From positions 1 through 64,000 of the forward strand of contig NZ_ATZI01000006.1 in the NCBI RefSeq assembly GCF_000428125.1: a stretch of DNA of 64,000 nucleotides. The letters run 5' to 3'. This DNA comes from Bacteroides graminisolvens DSM 19988 = JCM 15093 (GTDB lineage: Bacteria > Bacteroidota > Bacteroidia > Bacteroidales > Bacteroidaceae). Each line of letters starts with the position of its first letter. Position 1 is the stretch's first letter. A model generated the notes under the pieces. That model was not told the origin of the DNA. It searched no databases and saw only the letters and a list, made by a program, of their open reading frames with translations. Of this stretch, positions 56,147 through 62,984 are shown one piece after another. Position numbers and translations under genes: made by a program.

Positions 56147-58033
56147 TTATTTCAACAGCTTTGCGTTATACTCTCTCAGTGTTTCAAGCACATTAACACG
56201 TACGTGAATAAAGTTCTCGATTCCGGCAGCCTTGAGCTCGTCCATGTTGGCAGGTGCTCCGGCTACGATAAACATGGCACGGCCGTTGAGTGCCTTAAAG
56301 GCAGGAACTGCATATTCAACGTATTCGTCATCGCTTGAACAAAGAACCACAATGTCTGCATTGGCAGCCATAGCCGCTTCAACACCGGCTTCAACTGATT
56401 CAAAGCCGAGGTTATCAACCACCTCGTATCCGGCACATCCCAAGAAGTTGCAAGAGAACTGAGCACGAGCCTGACGCATAGCCAAGTTACCGATGGTAAG
56501 CATAAATGCTTTCGGACGTTTGGCAGCTGCTTCTGTTTCCAGACGTAAAGCTTCGAATTCACTTGCTGCACGTTGCAATTTCACCGTGGCAATTTCCTTA
56601 TGCTCGCATCCGCAAGAACAATCGGCATCAGCCGGTTTCTTTTCGCCTGCTTTTTCAGAGAAGTTAGGGAATTGATTGGTTCCGAGCAACACTTCCTTGC
56701 GTTGTGCTACTGCTTTGTGGCGAGCTGCGCAACTTGCGTTAACAGCAGCCTGAACAGTTCCGGCAGTTAATGCCATGTAGAAACCGCCTTTATCTTCTAC
56801 TTCAAGGAAAAGATCCCAAGCCTGCTGTGCAATGGCAACAGTTAGGTTCTCAACATAATAAGAACCGGCTGCGGGGTCAACCACTTTGTCGAGGTGAGAC
56901 TCTTCTTTAAGAAGCAGCTGTTGGTTACGTGCCAAACGTTCAGAGAACTCATCGGGGTTTTGGTAAACCTTATCAAACGGAGTTACCGTGATTGAATCTA
57001 CACCTGCCAACGCAGCACTCATCGCTTCAGTCTGAGTACGCAACAAGTTTACATGCGCATCAAACAAAGTCATATTGAATGTACTTGTTTCAGCATGTAC
57101 TTTCATTTTAGCAGCACAGCGGCATTCATCGTTTTCACCTTTATTATCGCAGTCGCGCAGGCAAGTTGGTTCATAAGAAGCAACGATATTGGCCCACAAC
57201 ATACGAGCAGCACGGAACTTAGCTATTTCAAGGAAATAATTAGAACTGATACCGAAGTTGAATTTGATTTTCTTAGCTACCACAGTTGCAGGTAAACCGG
57301 CATCAGTAAGCTGACGAAGATATTCATTTCCCCAAGCGAGCGCATAACCCAGTTCCTGAGAAATATAAGCACCGGCATTGTTCAAGGTAAGTGCATTTAC
57401 ATTGAGCACTCGGTAGAAAGGAAGAGGTTGAACGGCTTCGATAAGAGATTTGGCTGTTTGAATCAAATCACCCTTTTCTTTACCGTCAACAAGCATCTTA
57501 TTAAAATAATCATAGTTAATAGATCCTTGCAGCTTCTTCAAGTCATAGTCTTTCTTCTCGAAATAAGCCACCAGAAGTTGAGCCAGCTCTACCACATGTC
57601 GTTGGCAAGTTGAGAAGTTCAGCTCTACGTTCTCTGCGCAAATATCCTTCAACAGAGTTTCAATCACTTCTGCTTTCAGATCTTTGGAGTCGATACGGAA
57701 AGAAAGAGAATCGATTCCTTTCATCAGAATGTCCAGCGCTTTTTTGTTAGCCTCTACCGGATCAACCACATTGATATCCTGACGCACCAACCATACATTG
57801 CTTTTCTTGGTACCTCTCAGGTAAGGAAATTCACCCGGAAGTGCATCAACGGTTTTCAAGCCCTCGAGGTCTTCCATGCGGTAGAAAGGTTTCACTTTAA
57901 AGCCTTCGTTTGTTTTCCAAACGAGTTTCTTCTCATAATCAGCCCCTTTAAGGTCGGCTGTTACTTTCTCCATCCACTTTTCTGTGGTTACGGGAGCGAA
58001 GTCCGAGAAGAGTTTTTCTTTACTGTCTGCCAT
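56147..58033 (-). CDS. mutA: Methylmalonyl-CoA mutase small subunit
   Basis: A 628-aa non-catalytic partner of MutB. It keeps the barrel fold (LNVNALTLNNAGAYISQELGYALAWGNEYL; VHAETSTFNMTLFDAHVNLLRTQTEAMSAAL) and a degenerate C-terminal B12-like domain with no DxHxxG motif, as expected. Two Cys-rich insertions stand out: CLRDCDNKGENDECRCAAK (about residues 295-313) and DADCSCGCEHKE (about 465-476). They might bind metal. First gene of the operon. Confidence 0.95.
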   Translation of the reverse strand: MADSKEKLFSDFAPVTTEKWMEKVTADLKGADYEKKLVWKTNEGFKVKPFYRMEDLEGLKTVDALPGEFPYLRGTKKSNVWLVRQDINVVDPVEANKKALDILMKGIDSLSFRIDSKDLKAEVIETLLKDICAENVELNFSTCQRHVVELAQLLVAYFEKKDYDLKKLQGSINYDYFNKMLVDGKEKGDLIQTAKSLIEAVQPLPFYRVLNVNALTLNNAGAYISQELGYALAWGNEYLRQLTDAGLPATVVAKKIKFNFGISSNYFLEIAKFRAARMLWANIVASYEPTCLRDCDNKGENDECRCAAKMKVHAETSTFNMTLFDAHVNLLRTQTEAMSAALAGVDSITVTPFDKVYQNPDEFSERLARNQQLLLKEESHLDKVVDPAAGSYYVENLTVAIAQQAWDLFLEVEDKGGFYMALTAGTVQAAVNASCAARHKAVAQRKEVLLGTNQFPNFSEKAGEKKPADADCSCGCEHKEIATVKLQRAASEFEALRLETEAAAKRPKAFMLTIGNLAMRQARAQFSCNFLGCAGYEVVDNLGFESVEAGVEAAMAANADIVVLCSSDDEYVEYAVPAFKALNGRAMFIVAGAPANMDELKAAGIENFIHVRVNVLETLREYNAKLLK

Positions 58034-58111
58034 AGTTTATTTAAATATTTAAATATAATAATAGTATATTTATTCTTTAATCTGCTTATTGAATGAAACG
58101 AATAAGGCTTG

Positions 58112-58119
58112 CAAATATA
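58112..58119 (-). promoter_or_regulatory. -7 box TATATTTG for mutAB
   Basis: Minus-strand TAnnTTTG match 79 bp before the mutA ATG. Confidence 0.6.
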
Positions 58120-58760
58120 CTGAATAACTTAAAACGAGGTACTTATTTTATAGAAAATTGATAATGAGAAGCTACCTGTGAGGCTCTTTTGGCATTTGTA
58201 GATTGCAAATTGACGTAATTTAGCGCTGGCCTGCTTGACGGGTCAGAACAATATTTCAAACTTACAGAATTTTATTCTACTTATTAGAATGAGATACAAC
58301 TGAAAAACAAGATCACAAAAAAACATGAAATATAATTCTGATTTATTTTTTAAAGGAGCATAAGATGCTTCTAAACACAGAAATAGTGCAGTCATAATAC
58401 AATGTTTTTTTATAAATATTTTCAAAACATTATTTTTTATTTAAAAGTTTACCATGTATAGTGTATTTACAATAACCAATTTCAATTTAGCAAAAAAAAT
58501 GTAAGCCAATAGGTTACTTATTCCCAAAATTTCAAACACGTAAATCCATCACAAATATTTTATTATAAATTTAATTTACACATTAGACATTGCTACATAG
58601 TTAGAATACGTAGTCTCTTTCTTCAATATGTTAATACATATACTAGATAAAACGATTAGTCACACTTGGACCTATTTTAATCTTACAAACATTTACAATC
58701 GTTTCTTGTTCTTAGAAAATCGCGAATAAAAAATAAATCCGAGTAAAAAATGATCTATAT
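58120..58760. other. AT-rich intergenic stretch between mutA and the reverse-transcriptase locus
   Basis: About 640 bases, visibly richer in A/T than the flanking core genes, with no convincing coding frame. Short frames on the minus strand (for example 58243-58425) lack coding character. No repeat or terminator was recognised. It may be scar or control DNA of the accessory island. Confidence 0.6.
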
Positions 58761-58761
58761 C

Positions 58762-58792
58762 TTGTAGAACACATTTTTTATATATATTTTTG
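58762..58792 (+). promoter_or_regulatory. Promoter of the RT-associated RNA (TTG-N20-TATTTTTG)
   Basis: TTG at 58762-58764, 20-bp spacer, -7 box TATTTTTG at 58785-58792. This matches the Bacteroides consensus in both boxes and spacing. Predicted start about 58799. It is the only good promoter seen before the RT gene. Confidence 0.7.
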
Positions 58793-58798
58793 CAAAAC

Positions 58799-58954
58799 GT
58801 TCTAAGGGAACAAACGGGTAGATTTATGTTTGATTGAAAAACCAAACCTTGGTTCTTTAAATTTAGTTCAAGATTTGAAGGAAGAAGAAAGCTTATTTTT
58901 ACTTTTTCTCCCCGTGAAAAGCTCTTGTTAATCAAGAGCTTTTTGTTTTTTTTA
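58799..58954 (+). ncRNA. Candidate structured non-coding RNA upstream of the reverse transcriptase
   Basis: About 156 nt bounded by a Bacteroides promoter and an intrinsic terminator. Structure read by eye: hairpin GTTC/GAAC at the 5' end (58799-58811); long-range helix of 58814-58822 with 58907-58915, 8 of 9 pairs; hairpin AACCAA-ACC-TTGGTT (58840-58854); hairpin TTCAA-GAT-TTGAA (58867-58879); a possible hairpin AGAAAG/CTTTTT (58886-58907) exposing a U-rich loop; and the terminator AAAAGCTCTTG/CAAGAGCTTTT (58917-58943) with a T8 run. No frame of useful length is present. The position, directly before an RT, fits a template or scaffold RNA. Confidence 0.6.
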
Positions 58955-58967
58955 AATTTTTAATATA

Positions 58968-60467
58968 ATGGAAAAAATAATATTGCAAGATATATTAAAA
59001 GAAGCCAAAGAAAAGGCTGAATCTTTTCATCTATATCATAATCATTTAGAATTAAGTTATAAAAGAAACAGAAGGCGTATTCAAGATGCGCCTCGTAAAA
59101 AAATATACATTCCTGAAGAGTGGAATGGTGACTCAAAACATAATCCATTTTATGTCATAAAAAGAAGAAAGCAAATTGCTAAATCGATTTCCAAAAGTAT
59201 ATTAACGCACTCCTATAAGCCAAACCCTCCTTATTTAAAAAATATACCAAAAAAGGGAGGAGGCAGCCGTAAAATCAGAGTCTATCAAATCCCAGACGCT
59301 GCCGTTTCTGATAGATTTTACCATAATCTTTTATCCAAAAACAAACACAGATTCAGCTCTCTTTCTTATGCTTATCGAAATGACAGGAATATCCATTTTG
59401 CGATTCAAGACATTGCTCATGAGCTAACAAATGTATCTAGAATATTCGTTGCCGAATTTGACTTTAGCGATTTTTTCGGTTCCATAAATCATGATTTTTT
59501 ATTTAAACAGTTTGAAGAAAATGCATTTTTAATAAGTGAATTAGACAAATACATAATACATGCATTTATTGATGATTTTGAGGTTGGCATTCCTCAAGGA
59601 ACTTCAATCTCTTTATTTTTAGCAAATCTTGTATGCTGGAAATTAGATCGCCGCTTAGAAAATGAAGGCATCAGGTTTGCGCGATATGCAGATGATACTA
59701 TTATTTGGTCTAAAGAGTATGCAAAAATATCAAAAGCCTTTGATATTATATCTGAGTTTTCAAAAGAATCTGGTATAAGAATTAATAAAAAGAAGTCCGC
59801 TGGCATAAACTTACTCCAAAGTAAAGAACTCGAATCCGAATTTCAAAGCACAAAAGAATATATAGAATTTTTAGGATATCGTATTTCGTATGAAAATATA
59901 GGAATAAAAGATACTTCTATACAAAAGATAAAGAAGCAAATTTCTTATCTTTTGTATAGAAATTTAATACAGCCTATAAAATCAGAACCTTTTAAAGCTA
60001 TTAAGATACCCTCTAATGGACTTGATAGAGACTTTATGACTGCAATTATGCAGGTCCGCAGATATTTATATGGTAATATGACAGAGAACGTATTAAGAAG
60101 ATATGTAAATGGAACTTATAAAAGACTATCTTTTAAAGGAATAATGAGTTTTTACCCTTTAATTACAGATGAAAGCCAAATGAAATATCTAGATCAATGG
60201 CTAGTATCAACGATTATCAATGTTATAAGAAAGAGAGAGAAATTATTAATACAACATAATCCTAATTTTAACGTAAATCAATTTCCTTTTAATTGCGACA
60301 AAGATTCTTTAATAATAAAATGCAAACATGAAGAAGTATTTGGAAAGAAAGGCCTAATGCAAATACCATCGTTTCTAAGAATTTACAAAGCACTAAGGTT
60401 AGGATTAACGCGAGAAGGTATTGAAAAGATAATGAATCCTAATTCTTTTTCATATTACGACAGTTAA
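58968..60467 (+). CDS. Stand-alone reverse transcriptase, probable unknown-group/defence type (DRT-like)
   Basis: A 499-aa RNA-directed DNA polymerase. RT motifs: basic RKIRVYQIPD near 101-110; motif A FDFSDFFGSI (Asp165); motif B GIPQGTSIS at 207-215; motif C YADD at 240-243; motif E FLGYRI at 301-306. A helical C-terminal part of about 190 aa without a named domain ends in SYYDS. There is no maturase X domain, HNH nuclease, integrase or DGR partner, and motif B is unlike PQGxxxSP of introns and retrons. This matches unknown-group (UG) RTs, several of which are single-gene anti-phage systems with an upstream ncRNA (such as DRT2 and DRT9). Class assignment is inference. Very AT-rich; no Shine-Dalgarno. 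Confidence 0.88.
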   Translation: MEKIILQDILKEAKEKAESFHLYHNHLELSYKRNRRRIQDAPRKKIYIPEEWNGDSKHNPFYVIKRRKQIAKSISKSILTHSYKPNPPYLKNIPKKGGGSRKIRVYQIPDAAVSDRFYHNLLSKNKHRFSSLSYAYRNDRNIHFAIQDIAHELTNVSRIFVAEFDFSDFFGSINHDFLFKQFEENAFLISELDKYIIHAFIDDFEVGIPQGTSISLFLANLVCWKLDRRLENEGIRFARYADDTIIWSKEYAKISKAFDIISEFSKESGIRINKKKSAGINLLQSKELESEFQSTKEYIEFLGYRISYENIGIKDTSIQKIKKQISYLLYRNLIQPIKSEPFKAIKIPSNGLDRDFMTAIMQVRRYLYGNMTENVLRRYVNGTYKRLSFKGIMSFYPLITDESQMKYLDQWLVSTIINVIRKREKLLIQHNPNFNVNQFPFNCDKDSLIIKCKHEEVFGKKGLMQIPSFLRIYKALRLGLTREGIEKIMNPNSFSYYDS

Positions 60468-60626
60468 ATGACCATTGCCTATTATAAAGATATCACTAAT
60501 ACTGAAGCTCTGTCTAATTAAAATATAAGCTAAATAAAGTATTATGATGAATAACTAGTATCAAAGATTGCAATAGATATAAACTCTCTTCTAAAATATG
60601 AGGAATACATAATATCAAAATCTATT

Positions 60627-61088
60627 TCAAATTAAACTAAATTTCTTATAGGTCATATATCCCCATGGAATTGCTGATATTACATTTATCCCTAAAATAA
60701 AAAGTAGTAGTTTAAGATAAGACGCATCATTCTCTATTAAATTAAAAAGAAACAGAACGACAATAATAGAATTATTTTTCGCTGCATTCACAAAACCACT
60801 TACACAAATAAACTTCCACTTGCTTGTTTTTTGGAACAGTCGATATTCCCAACCATTCATATTAATATATTGCACCAATGGTTTCTTCGCAAACAGTCGC
60901 CACAAATAAAAGAGTAAACATGCGGCAAAAAATACAAGTCCGACTATCAGAATACTATCCGACATATTTTTATCACCGGTTACTATTTCAAATAAAATTA
61001 GACCTAAAAGACATGTACTGACTACAATCCCAAAAATGGTTCCAGGTAAGTTAGCATACTGGATTCTCTTTAATGCTTTCTTTTTCAT
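60627..61088 (-). CDS. Small four-helix membrane protein, unknown function
   Basis: A 153-aa protein with four likely TM helices (about residues 14-33, 44-62, 95-114 and 123-145) and basic ends. No family recognised. It converges on the RT gene with a 159-bp AT-rich gap that contains no clear terminator. Composition matches the RT island. It could be an unrelated cargo gene or a membrane partner of the RT system; opposite orientation argues against a shared operon. Confidence 0.65.
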   Translation of the reverse strand: MKKKALKRIQYANLPGTIFGIVVSTCLLGLILFEIVTGDKNMSDSILIVGLVFFAACLLFYLWRLFAKKPLVQYINMNGWEYRLFQKTSKWKFICVSGFVNAAKNNSIIVVLFLFNLIENDASYLKLLLFILGINVISAIPWGYMTYKKFSLI

Positions 61089-61210
61089 ATTGATATGGAT
61101 TCAAAGAAGATTTATGGTGCGAATATAGGTAATATATTTCTAACACAAATGCAATTCATCGAAATAATTTTACCAAAACACGATTTTTCACCCCTCTTCG
61201 GCCGATTTTT

Positions 61211-61560
61211 GTCAAGAGCAGGTTTATACATTATTAACTAATAAAGCAGGGAGCAACAATCATCAGCAAGACTTTGGCAAAACATAACCAACTTTTTGAA
61301 AAACATAACCACCAATTTTAAAAAGATGACGAGCAATTTGAAAAGAGAAACCGTCTTTTGGGTCATGAGAAACCGTCTCTTGGCCGTGAGACGGTTTCTC
61401 GCGGACCTTTTGCTACCGTGCAAATGGCAATAAGCAACCGTCTCCGGGAAAAAATGAACGGCACATAACGAAAAAAGGCAGGAGTTTGAGCTCCTGCCTT
61501 TGCGCCTATAATAATTTGAATATACTATAAGATTATAGGTACAAAGATAATACATTATAC
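61211..61560. repeat. 350-bp dispersed repeat, copy 2
   Basis: Same length and orientation as copy 1 (30274-30623). It keeps the 21-nt tandem units, the GGCAGGAG/CTCCTGCC hairpin (61477-61498) and the right-hand 90 bases almost unchanged. It has a longer perfect inverted repeat GAAACCGTCT/AGACGGTTTC. The plus-strand heptad frame of copy 1 is broken here by a stop, while a minus-strand frame is longer here, so neither is a convincing gene. It lies at the right edge of the AT-rich island. Confidence 0.85.
61472..61535 (-). ncRNA. Candidate short repeat-encoded transcript, copy 2
   Basis: Minus strand: TTG at 61572-61570, 20-bp spacer, TATCTTTG at 61549-61542, then about 36 nt, the conserved hairpin and TTTTTT. 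The TTG lies outside the conserved repeat yet falls at the same spacing as in copy 1. Confidence 0.35.
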
Positions 61561-61564
61561 TGTC

Positions 61565-61931
61565 AATTCCAAGTAATCCGGTCTTTTATTTGTTTGCAAC
61601 AATCACACAATTATCTGTTATCCAATCCATGCTATTCAAACCAACAGAGACTGAACGGTTTTTTGCCGTTTTTCATCAAAAAGCACTCGAAATAGCCTAA
61701 ACGTCGTCGTCTTTTTAGTTAAATTGGAGTTAATGAATCTATACTCTTAGTTAAAAGTGATAGATAGTGAGGGTAAAACAGTCGTTTTAGTGGTAGACAT
61801 ATTTTACCATCACTACCCCGAAACGCCTTTCAGCAAGTAGTTTTAGCAAGTTAGTGAGGGTAAGTGATGGTAAAACACACTTTTTTTTCTCTGGGAGAAG
61901 AGTTGTAAAACAAGCTAGCGGAACGTTCTAA
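61565..61931. other. Intergenic region with repeated GTGAnGGTAAAA elements
   Basis: No gene seen. It holds a 12-bp motif three times: GTGAGGGTAAAA at 61767-61778, its inverted form TTTTACCATCAC at 61802-61813, and GTGATGGTAAAA at 61864-61875 (preceded by GTGAGGGTAA at 61854-61863). A hairpin from the first two, or a protein-binding cluster, is possible. There is also a small hairpin ACGG-TTTTTTG-CCGT near 61653-61667. Confidence 0.5.
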
Positions 61932-62561
61932 TTACAGCTGCAACTTCTTCTTCACAAATTCGGCTACGAACAGAACCGTATCATCTACTCCTAAAGCCGA
62001 AGAGTCTATGCATAGATGGTAGGTAGCAGCAGCTCCCCACGTTTTGTAGCTATAGTAATTATAGTATTCCGATCTTTTTTTATCTGTACGCTCAATCAGT
62101 TCCTCGGCCTCAGCCTTACCCACGTGCATGGTTTGACACAAACGCTCTATGCGGTCGTCAAGCGAAGCCGAAACAAACACATTGACGTGTCTGGGGTGAT
62201 CTCTCAAAATATAATCGGCACATCGCCCCACAAACAAACACGACTTTTCGGCGGCCAGTTTGCGAATCACATCGCTTTGAACCTTAAACAAGGCATCATT
62301 GCTCAGGCAGCTGTTGCATGCCATAATGCTGTCATTCGGAAAAGGGAAACGCATACCAAACAATCCGTTCATCAACGGTTGAGAAGGTTTCTCGTCTGCC
62401 TTTTCAAAGAAATCACGACAGAGGCCGCTTTCTTCGGAAGCCAAGTTTATAAGTTCTTTATCATAAAAAGAAATCTCCAGAGAAGCAGCCAACTTCTCTC
62501 CTATCTCGCGGCCGCCACTTCCCAGTTGCCTGCCTATGTTAATTACAAAATTATCTCCCAT
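61932..62561 (-). CDS. Cytidylate kinase-like family protein
   Basis: A 209-aa P-loop kinase-like protein. The loop reads GRQLGSGGREIGEKLA (about residues 8-23) instead of the usual GxxxxGKST. The rest (SFYDKELINLASEESGL, LFVGRCADYILRD, NVFVSASLDDRIERL, TDKKRSEYYNYYSYKTWG) is that of the cytidylate kinase-like family common in gut anaerobes. True Cmk is encoded at 20661, so this is probably not the main CMP kinase. Substrate unknown. Confidence 0.85.
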   Translation of the reverse strand: MGDNFVINIGRQLGSGGREIGEKLAASLEISFYDKELINLASEESGLCRDFFEKADEKPSQPLMNGLFGMRFPFPNDSIMACNSCLSNDALFKVQSDVIRKLAAEKSCLFVGRCADYILRDHPRHVNVFVSASLDDRIERLCQTMHVGKAEAEELIERTDKKRSEYYNYYSYKTWGAAATYHLCIDSSALGVDDTVLFVAEFVKKKLQL

Positions 62562-62617
62562 AGCATTTTATTTTATCATGTTCAGCTACAAACTTACTGA
62601 TAATTTCTAAAAATACA

Positions 62618-62625
62618 TATCTTTG
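62618..62625 (+). promoter_or_regulatory. -7 box TATCTTTG for the riboswitch-carboxylase transcript
   Basis: TAnnTTTG match. Predicted start near 62632, just before the cobalamin aptamer. Confidence 0.6.
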
Positions 62626-62650
62626 CACCGACAAAGTTCTTTCTCATCAT

Positions 62651-62850
62651 TATCATTAAGGTGCCCCGGTAAAACGGGGAGAATAGGGAACCATGTGAAA
62701 ATCATGGGCTGACGCGCAACTGTAAGCTGATCACGGTTTACCGCTCAATATCCACTGTGCAAACGGGAAGGATGGTAAATTATGCTAGCCAGGAGACCTG
62801 CCTTAATTGAGCTTTGACATGCTTCGCGAATAAAGCTAATGTCTGGAAAT
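62651..62850 (+). promoter_or_regulatory. Cobalamin (B12) riboswitch
   Basis: The B12 box AGCCAGGAGACCTGCC is at 62787-62802. The core GGTGCC...GGGAA...GGGCTGACGCGCAACTGTAAG precedes it from 62660. After it a hairpin GACATGCTT/AAGC(ta)ATGTC (62816-62843) carries loop CGCGAATA. The CGCG in the loop can pair with the CGCG of the GACGCGCAAC loop near 62713, as in the kissing-loop of this class. No U-run terminator is evident, so control may be translational or indirect. It precedes a biotin carboxylase gene. Confidence 0.95.
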
Positions 62851-62984
62851 CCAATGGTATCTCCCGCCAAATAGTGTCATTTTGTTATTTCCTCTCAAAA
62901 AAACTTCTCAAGAAACATCCAAAGAAGCCCGTAATGTGTTATTAGATACGTGAGAAAGATATTTATTAACTCAAACAAATAAAT

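Noticed and set aside
58243..58425. 60-aa minus-strand frame in the AT-rich gap
   Set aside because: Low-complexity composition and no promoter or homology signature.
58968..60467. Group II intron or retron identity for the RT
   Set aside because: No maturase or HNH region and no intron domain V-like end was found. Motif B is PQGTSIS, not the intron or retron form, and no msr/msd-like inverted repeat flank was seen.
60468..60521. 17-codon frame starting right after the RT stop
   Set aside because: Too short, no codon or sequence signature, and AT-rich DNA gives such frames by chance.
61238..61555. 105-aa minus-strand frame in repeat copy 2
   Set aside because: It covers the conserved hairpin, the T6 run and the -7 box, and the corresponding frame in copy 1 is shorter and diverged.
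61767..61875. CRISPR-like array
   Set aside because: Only three or four 12-bp motifs with unequal spacing and mixed orientation; no cas genes.
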